Source: Patescibacteria group bacterium (GTDB lineage Bacteria; Patescibacteriota; Minisyncoccia; Phycocordibacterales; SBAW01). From it: a stretch of 39,469 nt of DNA. Positions 19,053 to 27,431 of the stretch are shown piece by piece. The DNA is taken from contig JAGWLV010000003.1 in the NCBI GenBank assembly GCA_028864875.1, positions 1-39,469 of the forward strand, read 5' to 3'. The translations under genes and the position numbers were made by a program. A model generated the notes under the pieces. That model did not search any database. It saw only the letters and a program-made list of their open reading frames with translations, and had not been told where the DNA came from. The stretch's first letter is position 1. Each line of letters starts with the position of its first letter.

Positions 19053-19646
19053 TTACTTAAGATGCGCCTGTGCCGCCGCGAGACCATTGACGTAGTCTTG
19101 ATTATGAGGCTCCAGAGCAACCGCCGCTTGGTAATCGGCTTTGGCCAAGGCGAAGTCATGGAGGAAGTTGAGATAGAGGTCGCCCAAGTTGCCGTGCGCG
19201 GTGTAGTTGTAGGGAGCGGGCGAGACTGCGGCGACGTACGTCCATGCCAGGGCGGCGCCTTCGTAGTCCCCCGCTATCTTGCGGTCGGTGCCTAAGAGCA
19301 GCCAAAGGTCAACCCGCGTGGGGTCTGCTTTGAGTTGCGTGATGAAATTCTGCTCTCCGTCACGCAATATCTTTTGCGCATCCGGAGGCAGGTTGGGGTC
19401 GATGGTAATCGGTCGTGTGAGGGAGGGCGGCGGCACGGACACGCCGGTGTTGCTCACCAAGGATACGGTCACCTGCCCGCCCGTTGTTGTAATACCCGCG
19501 CCGCCGACAGAGGTGGTTGCGGTCGATGTCGCATTAGTACCTGTCGAAGTGGAGGTGCGGGCGGGCAGGCCGAAGAGGAGCCCTGCCGCGACGAGTATCG
19601 CGACACCCACCCCCACAAGCCCATACATCCATACACTCTGTTGCAT
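19053..19646 (-). CDS. Membrane-anchored TPR protein
   Basis: 197 residues from the ATG at 19646. An earlier in-frame start (19670) is rejected because TATACT ends 7 nt before this ATG. One membrane helix (~7-28) is followed by a low-complexity Thr/Ser/Gly linker and about three tetratricopeptide-like repeats ('DLWLLLGTDRKIAGDYEGAA', 'AHGNLGDLYLNFLHDFALAK', ~120-190). TPRs mediate protein-protein contacts; partners may be the downstream beta-lactamase-like and DUF5666-like proteins. Confidence 0.85.
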   Translation of the reverse strand: MQQSVWMYGLVGVGVAILVAAGLLFGLPARTSTSTGTNATSTATTSVGGAGITTTGGQVTVSLVSNTGVSVPPPSLTRPITIDPNLPPDAQKILRDGEQNFITQLKADPTRVDLWLLLGTDRKIAGDYEGAALAWTYVAAVSPAPYNYTAHGNLGDLYLNFLHDFALAKADYQAAVALEPHNQDYVNGLAAAQAHLK

Positions 19647-19653
19647 AGACAGT

Positions 19654-19681
19654 AGTATATACGACAGCACTGCAGAGTAAA
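19654..19681 (-). promoter_or_regulatory. Promoter of the surface operon (leaderless)
   Basis: TATACT (19654-19659) ends 7 nt before the ATG at 19646. TTTACT (19676-19681) is 16 nt upstream as a -35. Transcription would start at or within a base of the ATG. Confidence 0.6.
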
Positions 19682-19707
19682 ACTTTCTTTAAGGCTTCAG
19701 GCAAAAC

Positions 19708-19737
19708 AAAAAACCCACTCGTAAGAGTGGGTTTTTT
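19708..19737. terminator. Strong bidirectional terminator after the giant surface gene
   Basis: AAAAAACCCACTC and GAGTGGGTTTTTT around a 4-nt loop, perfectly paired. It follows the 1117-aa gene by about 40 nt. Confidence 0.92.
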
Positions 19738-19777
19738 GCTAAGCAGTTGTCTCCTGCCTATTCAGTAATCAGAGAGA

Positions 19778-22700
19778 TTACTGCGTGCGGTTCTGAACGA
19801 TACCGCTGGCCGGGAGCCCTGGAATACCGAAGGCGTCGGTCCAGTCGTTGCTTGCAGCAACTGCGGTTGTCGTCGAGTTCGGAGACCAGGTGAAGTTGGC
19901 ATTGCTCGTCGCAGTGCTGTTGTTCACTAGCTTCGTCGAGGTCGCGGCTTGGTCAGCAATCGCCAGGAACGCGCTGTCACCCGAGAGGGTTGTCGCTACG
20001 TTGTAGGTGGCTGCCGTACCAGAGACCGTGCCTTGCACCTGGAAGTAATAGGTGCCGCCTGCCGGAACTTCGATGAGCGAGGACGGGGTGATGGTGAACG
20101 CCGTCGCGGTCGGAGCGACCGAGGAGGAGTTGACCAAACCGCCCGTACCGACACCGGAGATAGGCTGGCTGTACGCCGCGTCGGTGTAGCCATACATGTT
20201 GATGGCGGTCACCGTTGCAGACGTGGTCGAGAGGGTGAACTTGAATTGGCTCAAGCCTACGGGGCCACCCGCGCTTGCAGTTACCTTAAAGCGCATGAGG
20301 CGACCATCACCGATACCATTGGCCGAGAGCTGGTTCGTGCCAGTCTCAAGAGCCACCGTCGGGTAGGACTTGAAGACACGGACACCGTTTGCGCCCGTCG
20401 ATGCGAGACCCGCGCCAATCGTGAGACCCGAGGACTGGCCGGAGCCTTCCGCGTTGAGCGGGTCGACTTTGACGAGGTTGCCCGGAGTACCCGGTTGGCT
20501 TGTACCCTGGTTTGCAAGGTCAGCCTTCACGACGATCGTCGCGTCGGTGTCCTTCGGAAGGACAACCGGGGTCGAAAGTGTGGAGGTTGCCGAGATGTTC
20601 GTACCCGTGATTACCGCCGTACCAAGGAGGGTGCCTGCTGCTACGTTGAGGCCGGAGCCTGCGTAGAGGTACACCTGGGTGAGGTCCTGAGCGGTCGAGG
20701 AGCCAGTGTTTGTACCCGAGCCACCAGTGAGCGTGAGACCAAGCTTGTTGAGCGTGATCGCTTCGTTGGCGGCGCGGAATTTAAGTACCGACATTGTCGT
20801 TCCGGTCGTGCCTGCTGTCGCAACCGTGTAGGAGGGCGATGAGGCGTCGACCGAGACCGTGAGAGAACCTGTGCCGACCGTCATCGTGCCGCCGGCGTTC
20901 GCGCTGTTGGTCACAGTGACCGACGAGCCCGAAGTGACGCCCGTTGCAGAGATCGTGTCGGAGCTGTTGAGCGAGACAGTGTACGTACCCGAGGCAGAGC
21001 TCGTAGTATTGCACTTCGCGCCGAGCGTGAGCACTGTACCCTTCGGCACCGTGAGGGTGTTGTCGAGGGTGAAGTTGTTCACCGCGCTGGAGCTGATGCT
21101 CGTCGGGACGTTGCTGCCCGTGTTGAGGGCAGTCGAACCGTTCCACACCTGGCAGGTCTGGAGGCCCGTGCCGTTGCTGAAGCGCAGCGGTATCGAGCTG
21201 AGGCGTACGTCCTCGCCGGACTGTGAAGCGTCAAGCTGCACGTTGCCGAAGAGGATACCCTGGCCGCCCGCCACGATGTTCTGGCTGACCGGAGTGGCCG
21301 CCATAGATACCGTGAGCGAAGCCGCCTTGACCGTCATCTGGTTGAGCGAGAATACACCGATCGAAGAAAGCGAAACGGTGTTGCCCGACACCTGACCAGT
21401 GACGCCCGTCCACGCGGACGGCGTGACATAGATCGTCACGGTCGAGCCGTTGCCCGCCGTGGTGCCGATCTTGCCCTTGAAGGTGTACGTGTGCGTACCG
21501 ACCGGGAAGGTGACCGTGTCGCTGAAGGTCAGCGCAGAACCGGTCGTGTCGTTGGTGGCCGTAGTCGTGTTGTCGATAGGACCGGCAACAACTAAGCCGT
21601 TTTCGTCAACGAGGCTGATGCTCGTGACACGGCCAAGTTGTGTCGATGAAGTCGATACCGAGAACTTGAGCCCGGTGACCGAGACCGGCTCGCCGCGGAA
21701 GTTCGTCACAAACCCGCCGAGAGGCTGGTTGTTGACGTTAACCGCGATGTTCTGCGCCGGAACCGACGTCGCCTTGCTGATGGAGGTCGCCGTACCAGCG
21801 TTGATGGTCGTCACATATCCTGCGCGCCACGGCTGGTTGGTGCACTGGAGTCCGGCACAACCGAGGTCGGTCGAGCCGTATCCGTACGTCTGGCCGACAA
21901 AGTACACATCCGTGTTCTTGTCGATGTCCATTTCAACCGTGCGGTTTGCAGAGTTGGTGCCGACGATGTCGCCCTGGACATACACGTCTACGCTGTTGCC
22001 CTTACCAATCAGGATGCCGCCCGGGAAGACGGTCGTGTAGTACCTGCCGGTAGAGTCAATGGTCGTCGGGTAGGACGTACCGTTGACAACAGTCGTGATG
22101 TTGGCGATGTCAGAGGCCGAAGCCGAGCCGACTTGGCGCCAGCGGAGGCTGTAGAGGCGAAGGTCTTCAGCAGAAGCTGAGGTAAAGCGCAGCCCCGAGA
22201 AGCGCACGCCCGTGTCGCCGATGTTCTTGGTCTGTGCTGCACCCGGGTCGTAGGACGACGTCGTGGTGGAGAACGAGCCCAAGGTCAACGTGGTGTTCAT
22301 GGTCTGAGAGGCACCCGTTATCGGGAGCGAGCCGGAGACCGCCGCCGAGGTGTTGACTGCAACAACCTGCAAGCTGACGACCTGGCCGCTGTTGCCGGTC
22401 TCAGCACCCATGTTGCCGACAACCGTGAAGGTCATCGACGCACCCGCCGCGATGGTAAAGCCATCGAGGTTAGCCTGGTGGTTGGAGTTGAGCGTCTTCG
22501 CGGTGCCGATCTGGAGGCCATTGCTGTCCACCAAGACGATACCCGAGAAGTTTGCGTCAACACCCAAACCGGTGCGCTGGACCGTCACCGAGTTGACCGT
22601 CACCGCAGCGGAGCTGTTGTTGGTGACAGTGAAAGTAGTGAACGGAACGCGCGTGGCGTTTGCCGGAGCAAGCGAGTTGGCCGGCTGCGCGCCGCCAGCA

Positions 22701-23131
22701 ACAACGAGCGTGCCTGTGCCTGTACCTGTGCCGGTGCCGGTACCTGTGCCGGTGCCACTCTGGGAGCCAGAGCAGACCGCAGAGATGGCTGCGCGGGTCA
22801 AAGGACCGACGATGCCGATCGGAGACACGTTGTTTGCCTTTTGGAACTTGACTACCGCAGCGAACGTAAGGCCACCGAAGTAGGTGGACTCATTGCCGGG
22901 GGAGCCAACACCCGATGCAGAAACCTGAGTACCGGCGTTGGAGTTAAGGAACACCTGGAGGGCCTTAACGTCCGCGCCGCTCATACCCTTGGAGAGCGAG
23001 CGGGTGAGAGCCGGGCAGGCTGCCGCCGCGTGAGCGGGGGTAACAGCGAAGGCGCCTGCGAAAGCAACCACCGCAACTACACCTATGGCAACTGCAACCA
23101 GCTTTTGCGAACTGATGCTAATTGAATTCAT
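19778..23131 (-). CDS. Giant secreted peptidoglycan-binding surface protein
   Basis: 1117 residues. A signal peptide (~1-36, ending AHA-A) precedes a peptidoglycan-binding type 1 domain (~40-118: 'SKGMSGADVKALQVFLNS', 'GLTFAAVVKFQKANNVSPIG', 'GPLTRAAISAVCSG'). A Gly-Thr linker coded by hexamer repeats (22711-22757) follows. The rest is about nine beta-rich, Thr/Ser/Gly-rich Ig-like modules with few Cys. The layout suggests an S-layer-like or wall-attached surface coat protein. It has its own promoter about 280 nt upstream and a strong terminator, which fits high expression. No SD is visible at the ATG. S-layer identity is inference. Confidence 0.88.
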   Translation of the reverse strand: MNSISISSQKLVAVAIGVVAVVAFAGAFAVTPAHAAAACPALTRSLSKGMSGADVKALQVFLNSNAGTQVSASGVGSPGNESTYFGGLTFAAVVKFQKANNVSPIGIVGPLTRAAISAVCSGSQSGTGTGTGTGTGTGTGTLVVAGGAQPANSLAPANATRVPFTTFTVTNNSSAAVTVNSVTVQRTGLGVDANFSGIVLVDSNGLQIGTAKTLNSNHQANLDGFTIAAGASMTFTVVGNMGAETGNSGQVVSLQVVAVNTSAAVSGSLPITGASQTMNTTLTLGSFSTTTSSYDPGAAQTKNIGDTGVRFSGLRFTSASAEDLRLYSLRWRQVGSASASDIANITTVVNGTSYPTTIDSTGRYYTTVFPGGILIGKGNSVDVYVQGDIVGTNSANRTVEMDIDKNTDVYFVGQTYGYGSTDLGCAGLQCTNQPWRAGYVTTINAGTATSISKATSVPAQNIAVNVNNQPLGGFVTNFRGEPVSVTGLKFSVSTSSTQLGRVTSISLVDENGLVVAGPIDNTTTATNDTTGSALTFSDTVTFPVGTHTYTFKGKIGTTAGNGSTVTIYVTPSAWTGVTGQVSGNTVSLSSIGVFSLNQMTVKAASLTVSMAATPVSQNIVAGGQGILFGNVQLDASQSGEDVRLSSIPLRFSNGTGLQTCQVWNGSTALNTGSNVPTSISSSAVNNFTLDNTLTVPKGTVLTLGAKCNTTSSASGTYTVSLNSSDTISATGVTSGSSVTVTNSANAGGTMTVGTGSLTVSVDASSPSYTVATAGTTGTTMSVLKFRAANEAITLNKLGLTLTGGSGTNTGSSTAQDLTQVYLYAGSGLNVAAGTLLGTAVITGTNISATSTLSTPVVLPKDTDATIVVKADLANQGTSQPGTPGNLVKVDPLNAEGSGQSSGLTIGAGLASTGANGVRVFKSYPTVALETGTNQLSANGIGDGRLMRFKVTASAGGPVGLSQFKFTLSTTSATVTAINMYGYTDAAYSQPISGVGTGGLVNSSSVAPTATAFTITPSSLIEVPAGGTYYFQVQGTVSGTAATYNVATTLSGDSAFLAIADQAATSTKLVNNSTATSNANFTWSPNSTTTAVAASNDWTDAFGIPGLPASGIVQNRTQ

Positions 23132-23411
23132 AGCTAACTAAAATGCACTTATTTGTAATCACCAGTAATCGAACATCTACCTCCCAGGCCTTTTAAGAAG
23201 AGGCACCGGGGTTGGTAGCAAGAAGGGAGAAGGGTCGAGCGGCCATGCAACAAGAAAGGGACATCCCGAATTTCAGAGAGGAGTTGAACACACGATTAAT
23301 TGACGCCCATAAGCACCAAGGCTTACGGAGTCTTCATGAATGTGATTCGCTATTAAGTTTTCAATGAGCCAAAACGCCCCGTCCGCAGGGTTGTATCCCC
23401 GCAGGCGGCTA
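23132..23411 (-). promoter_or_regulatory. Long 5' leader of the giant surface gene
   Basis: About 280 nt between the predicted start and the ATG, the longest leader in the window. It holds a hairpin-forming GC-rich segment (about 23380-23410) and, near 23170-23195, GGGAGGTAG followed by ATG and a five-codon frame (M-F-D-Y-W-stop). An unusually long leader may stabilise the mRNA or regulate it. An ORF over 23273-23467 is not supported. Confidence 0.45.
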
Positions 23412-23417
23412 GCTACC

Positions 23418-23446
23418 ATTATATGGGTACCCCTCTGGGCCTCCAA
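23418..23446 (-). promoter_or_regulatory. Promoter of the giant surface gene
   Basis: TTGGAG (23441-23446), a 17-nt spacer and a perfect TATAAT (23418-23423) on the minus strand. Confidence 0.65.
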
Positions 23447-23453
23447 ATAGTCG

Positions 23454-23462
23454 TGTGGATAA
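23454..23462. other. Perfect DnaA-box match
   Basis: TTATCCACA on the minus strand, a full match to the DnaA consensus. It lies alone just upstream of the surface-gene promoter. There is a further AT-rich patch at 23568-23581. No cluster of boxes is present, so an origin is not claimed. Confidence 0.4.
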
Positions 23463-23590
23463 CACAAGTAGGCCCAAAACGGGCTTTTCTTTAGGTATCT
23501 AAACGACCCCTAAAACCTACACAAAATAGCCCAGTGGCGCAAGCCTACTCTAGGAAAGGGTAAAGTCTATAATATTAATTAGAGGGGCCC

Positions 23591-24265
23591 TTATAGGGGG
23601 AGATAGAGGGTCCAGCGGCGCTCCCCCACCTTGCGCACAAGACGGGCCTCTATAAGAGTAGCGATCTCCCGCTGGAGCGTCTTTTCGCTACACCCGCGGA
23701 CCTCCCCCGCTATATCCTTAATGGACACGCTCTTATTCTTTCGGACAATGTCCAATATCTTCTTGGCCCTGTCGCTGAGGGCCTTCAGCCCGCTCGATTT
23801 GCCGGCGGCCTTTCCGACCTCGAGCGCCGGGAGTGTGGCGTGTTGCCCATCCGGCAGAGTCACCGAGAGGTCCGCCGTCGCCGCAAAGGGGCTCGGGTGG
23901 CTCCCTGCAACCAGCCGCTCGGCCACCTGTTCATATTCCCGCTGCAAAATAAGGACATTTTCCCTATCGATGAGCTGCGCGGCCTGGAGTACGCGGAGCT
24001 CCGAGAGGAGCGCGTAGATGTCGGAGAGCACGATGGCGGCATCTATCTCGCCTGCGGCAAGGTGGGCAATCTGGGAGGGCAGTGCCGCTGCGGCGCGCAT
24101 TACCTCGCCCACATCGGGGGTCATAACGGACAGGTGCGCAAGCACTTGTGCAATCTTGTCTGTCTTTAAATAGCACCAATACCAATCAAGACGTCCTTTA
24201 AAAAGTACTGAATGTAAAGAGAATTCGTGAAATTTTGCACCTCGCTCTGACATGTCTTTTATCAT
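23591..24265 (-). CDS. CPR-conserved helix-turn-helix regulator ('GCSEKT' type)
   Basis: 224 residues. The N-terminal and middle parts are helical ('KTDKIAQVLAHLSVMT', 'EYEQVAERLVAGSHPSPF'). The C-terminal winged helix contains 'VSIKDIAGEVRGCSEKTLQREIATL' (in pieces, ~182-206) and 'KVGERRWTLYLP'. I know this architecture as a widespread Parcubacteria protein of unknown role. AAAGGA lies 4-5 nt before the ATG. Two tandem TTAAAGGACA repeats overlap the SD, suggesting autoregulation. It is divergent from ftsK and separated from the giant surface gene by its promoter region. Confidence 0.85.
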   Translation of the reverse strand: MIKDMSERGAKFHEFSLHSVLFKGRLDWYWCYLKTDKIAQVLAHLSVMTPDVGEVMRAAAALPSQIAHLAAGEIDAAIVLSDIYALLSELRVLQAAQLIDRENVLILQREYEQVAERLVAGSHPSPFAATADLSVTLPDGQHATLPALEVGKAAGKSSGLKALSDRAKKILDIVRKNKSVSIKDIAGEVRGCSEKTLQREIATLIEARLVRKVGERRWTLYLPL

Positions 24266-24288
24266 TATGTCCTTTAATGTCCTTTAAA
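24253..24288 (-). promoter_or_regulatory. Tandem TTAAAGGACA repeats at the regulator start
   Basis: TTAAAGGACA occurs at 24279-24288 and 24269-24278 with no gap, and a variant ATAAAAGACA at 24253-24262. Relatives (TTTAAAGGAC, 24193-24202; TTTAAAGACA, 24161-24170) lie inside the coding region, where they may be coding coincidences. The 10-bp period fits a dimer array on one DNA face. Confidence 0.4.
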
Positions 24289-24370
24289 ATCTATAAGACA
24301 TTCTCTCGGACGTCATGGACGCCCGTAAGTATACACGAATCTGTGGAGTCAACCACTAGGAATGCCGTGA

Positions 24371-24376
24371 TAAAAT
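24371..24376 (+). promoter_or_regulatory. ftsK extended -10 box, start-proximal
   Basis: TGATAAAAT places an extended -10 with TAAAAT ending 6 nt before the ATG at 24383. No SD is present. Transcript and coding starts probably coincide. Confidence 0.55.
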
Positions 24377-24382
24377 TGCGCA

Positions 24383-26578
24383 ATGGCGCGCAAGAAAGCC
24401 TCTAGTTTCGGCAATCCCCTCTCTGCCATACCCGCGGAGACAAGGCGCACCATACTTTCTATCGCCCTCACTGTGGCGGGGGTCTTTCTCACCCTGGCCG
24501 CCTTTGGGGCGGCGGGTATTGCGGGCTCAGACGCCTACCGGCTCTTTGCCGAGCTCCTCGGTGCCGGGTACTTCCTCGTGCCGGCGCTCTTTTTTGTCCT
24601 TGCAGCGGCCTTTTTTAAAGAGCGCGATGAGGGTGCCGAGAGTCCCGACTACCTCAAGCTCGTCGCGAGCATCTTTTTTATCATCTCGGGGCTCGGGTTT
24701 GTCGACATCGCGAGTGGACACGGCGGCATCGTCGGACATGCAATATCCGCGCCCATGGTCGCCTACTTCGACATCTACGCGGCGATGCTCATCTTGGGGG
24801 CAGTGCTTCTTGTGTCGCTCCTCCTCATTGTCGAAGGGCGCCTCTCCACCGCACCCTTTGTGGGGTTGTGGACCTTTGCGCGCGGGCTCTGGAGCCGCAC
24901 TACTCCCGCGTACGACCCGTTGAGTGCGTATGACGAGGCGCCCGCGGAAAACGAAGAAGAGTCTCAAGGGAAGGATGGCGAAGAAGAGGAATCTGAGTAC
25001 GAAGAAGATGACGAGGAGCCCGTCGCGCCCGCAAAGGCGCGCTCGGCCGCCGCGGCACTCAAGGCGCTCCTCGGACAGTACACTCCCCCGCCGCTCTCCT
25101 TGCTAGAGCGCGATCGCGGGCGCCCCGGCGTGGGCGACATTAAAGGCAACGCCAACATCATCAAGCGCACGCTACAAAACTTCGGCATCCAAATCGAGCT
25201 TGATGAAATTTCTATCGGGCCCTCGGTCACGCGCTACGCGATAAAACCGGCGGAAGGGGTGCGCCTCCAAAAAATCGTCGCACTCCAAAACAACCTCGAG
25301 TTGGCACTTGCCGCCCACCCGGTGCGCATCGAAGCGCCCATTCCGGGCAAGTCGCTCGTCGGCATTGAAGTGCCGAACTCAACCAAGGTGACCGTGGGCC
25401 TCGGCACCATTCTCGAGTCGCCCGACTTTGTGCAAAGCCACAAGCCGCTCGTGGTCGCCTTGGGCCGCGACATCGCGGGCGGGAGCCACTTTGCCAATGT
25501 CGCCCGGATGCCCCATGTGCTCATCGCGGGCGCGACCGGCTCGGGCAAGTCGGTCACCATCCACACGCTCATCACCAGTTTGCTGTACCGCTCTAGCCCC
25601 CAGCAATTGCGATTTATTATGATCGACCCCAAGCGCGTCGAGCTGACTCTCTACCGCAGCCTCCCCCACCTCTTAACGCCTGTTATCACCGACGCCAAGA
25701 AGGCCATTATGGCCTTGCGCTGGGCGGGCAAGGAAATGGAGCGGCGCTACAATATTCTTGAAGAGCACCGCGTGCGCGACGTCGAGTCCTACCACCAAAA
25801 TATTCTTGCCCCCAAGCTCAAAAAGCTCAAAGAGCGCGGGGCCGAGGAGGGCGCCGAAGTCCCTGAAGCGCTGCCCTACATCGTCGTCGTCATCGACGAG
25901 TTGGCCGACATTATGCAGAGCTTCCCGCGGGAACTCGAGGCCGCGGTGGTGCGGCTCGCGCAGATGAGCAGGGCGGTTGGCATCCACCTGGTGCTCTCCA
26001 CCCAGCGGCCGAGCGTCAACGTCATCACCGGACTCATCAAGGCCAACGTCCCCACCCGCATTGCGCTCCAGGTCGCGAGCCAGATAGACTCGCGCACCAT
26101 TTTGGACCAAGGCGGCGCGGAGAAGTTGCTCGGGAGCGGCGACATGCTCTACCTCTCGGGCGACATGAGCAAGCCGGTGCGCCTGCAGAGCGCGTTCATC
26201 AGCGAAAAGGAGGTGAAATCGGTTGTAGATTTTATCGCCAAGAACAACGAGCCTGAACTCCCGATAGAAATTGCGCCGGCGGCTGCGGGCAGCGACGGTG
26301 TCAGAGTCGGTTCAAACTTCGGCGGCGGGGGCGGCTTTGGCGATGAGGACGATGTCGACGACGACGTGTACCAAGCCGCGCGCGCTGCCGTTCTCGAGGC
26401 GGGCAAGGCTTCGACAAGCTACCTGCAGCGCAAACTGCGCATCGGCTACGCGCGCGCGGCGCGCATCATCGATCTCCTTGAAGAGCGCGGGGTCATAGGC
26501 CCCGGCGACGGCGCCAAGCCGCGCGAAATTTTAGATAAATCAGGGCCCCCCGAGCCCGCTGGCGAGGAAGAAGTGTAA
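24383..26578 (+). CDS. ftsK: DNA translocase FtsK
   Basis: 731 residues. FtsK is a septal hexameric ATPase that pumps chromosomal DNA and activates XerCD dimer resolution. Four N-terminal membrane helices (~25-160) are followed by an acidic linker (~185-215), shorter than in E. coli. The motor has Walker A 'AGATGSGKS' (~382-390) and Walker B 'VVVIDELAD' (~498-506), with 'STQRPSVNVITGLIKANVP'. The C-terminal gamma winged helix ('STSYLQRKLRIGYARAARII', ~673-692) binds KOPS-like sites. All key motifs are intact. Confidence 0.98.
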   Translation: MARKKASSFGNPLSAIPAETRRTILSIALTVAGVFLTLAAFGAAGIAGSDAYRLFAELLGAGYFLVPALFFVLAAAFFKERDEGAESPDYLKLVASIFFIISGLGFVDIASGHGGIVGHAISAPMVAYFDIYAAMLILGAVLLVSLLLIVEGRLSTAPFVGLWTFARGLWSRTTPAYDPLSAYDEAPAENEEESQGKDGEEEESEYEEDDEEPVAPAKARSAAAALKALLGQYTPPPLSLLERDRGRPGVGDIKGNANIIKRTLQNFGIQIELDEISIGPSVTRYAIKPAEGVRLQKIVALQNNLELALAAHPVRIEAPIPGKSLVGIEVPNSTKVTVGLGTILESPDFVQSHKPLVVALGRDIAGGSHFANVARMPHVLIAGATGSGKSVTIHTLITSLLYRSSPQQLRFIMIDPKRVELTLYRSLPHLLTPVITDAKKAIMALRWAGKEMERRYNILEEHRVRDVESYHQNILAPKLKKLKERGAEEGAEVPEALPYIVVVIDELADIMQSFPRELEAAVVRLAQMSRAVGIHLVLSTQRPSVNVITGLIKANVPTRIALQVASQIDSRTILDQGGAEKLLGSGDMLYLSGDMSKPVRLQSAFISEKEVKSVVDFIAKNNEPELPIEIAPAAAGSDGVRVGSNFGGGGGFGDEDDVDDDVYQAARAAVLEAGKASTSYLQRKLRIGYARAARIIDLLEERGVIGPGDGAKPREILDKSGPPEPAGEEEV

Positions 26579-26620
26579 GTGCTAGAGTGTTTGCGGCTGA
26601 CAACAAAATGGGAGGCATCA

Positions 26621-27034
26621 ATGCTCTGCGACCTGGACAAAGTACAAGAACACGAAGCCGAGCAGCAGCGCTTGGTGGAAAGAATTGTCGATTCGCTCCA
26701 GCGGATAACCGAAGAAAATTACCGCATCATCTTCGGGCTGCACGCCAAGCGACTCCTCGAGGCACTCATCAACCAAAAGGCGCTCAACCCACACGTCGAT
26801 CTGCTGCTCTATACCAACGTGTGGAAACCGATTGAATTATTTACCTCCAATAAGACCGAGCGGCGGTATCTCTTACTGAAGGTGTTCGAGGGTGTCTTCG
26901 GTTCAGTGTCTTCCGGCATCGTGAGCGACTACCATAGCGAAGCGATGGGATTATCCCGCTCCGAGCCGCCACACGCTCAACCTGCGTCGGCGACTGCCAG
27001 TAACCCGCCAAACCCCGACCTCGGACTTCGTTGA
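26621..27034 (+). CDS. Hypothetical protein (137 aa), SD-led
   Basis: I do not recognise it. The start is the ATG at 26621 because GGGAGG lies 5-6 nt upstream; the earlier GTG at 26579 has no SD. The protein is helical and charged for ~100 residues ('RLVERIVDSLQRITEENYRI', 'KRLLEALINQKALNP'), then has a Pro/Ala/Ser-rich, probably disordered tail. It lies 42 nt after ftsK and ends at a strong terminator. Confidence 0.75.
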   Translation: MLCDLDKVQEHEAEQQRLVERIVDSLQRITEENYRIIFGLHAKRLLEALINQKALNPHVDLLLYTNVWKPIELFTSNKTERRYLLLKVFEGVFGSVSSGIVSDYHSEAMGLSRSEPPHAQPASATASNPPNPDLGLR

Positions 27035-27037
27035 CAC

Positions 27038-27066
27038 AAACGCCGCCCATGACGGGGCGGCGTTTT
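27038..27066 (+). terminator. Terminator after the 137-aa gene
   Basis: AAACGCCGCCC and GGGCGGCGTTTT over a 6-nt loop, starting 4 nt after the stop. Confidence 0.88.
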
Positions 27067-27070
27067 CCTA

Positions 27071-27076
27071 TATACT
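27071..27076 (+). promoter_or_regulatory. Start-proximal -10 of the recA operon
   Basis: TATACT ends 7 nt before the ATG at 27084, immediately after the preceding terminator. No clear -35 or SD is present. Confidence 0.5.
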
Positions 27077-27083
27077 ACTCCGC

Positions 27084-27431
27084 ATGCGCCGCGCGGTTAT
27101 CGTCCTCATTGCACTCCTTGTCGTCGGCTACGGCCTGTTTGAGGCGCGCAAACTTATTGAGGGCCCGGTCATCACCATAGACGCGCCCAAGGACGGCTCG
27201 GCCACTTCCTCGCCGCTTGTCGTGGTCGTCGGGAGCGCCCAAAATATAGCTTTTTTGAGCATCAACGACGCCCCCGCATACACAAATGAAGCGGGTCAAT
27301 TTGTGGAGAAATTTGCCCCGCCCGCGGGGTATACTACAGTGACGGTTGCGGCGGTAGACCGCTTTGGCCGCCGGGCGCTCCGGACCATCACTATTAACGT
27401 TGTTAAGTACTGCTTTGAAACGCATGGCTAA
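27084..27431 (+). CDS. Exported Ig-like protein upstream of recA
   Basis: 115 residues. A membrane/signal helix (~4-20) leads into a single beta-sandwich domain ('[20 protein letters not shown]', '[20 protein letters not shown]'), like glucodextranase B-type or bacterial Ig-like domains in CPR secreted proteins. The function is unknown. Its 3' end overlaps the recA start (ATGGCTAA), so recA is probably translated by re-initiation. Confidence 0.85.
   Translation: MRRAVIVLIALLVVGYGLFEARKLIEGPVITIDAPKDGSATSSPLVVVVGSAQNIAFLSINDAPAYTNEAGQFVEKFAPPAGYTTVTVAAVDRFGRRALRTITINVVKYCFETHG

Noticed and set aside
23273-23467. 64-aa frame upstream of the giant surface gene
   Set aside because: No SD or start-proximal -10; it runs across the surface-gene promoter, and the translation resembles no family.
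23418-24383. Chromosomal replication origin
   Set aside because: One perfect DnaA box and local AT richness are not enough, and no dnaA, dnaN or box cluster is present.
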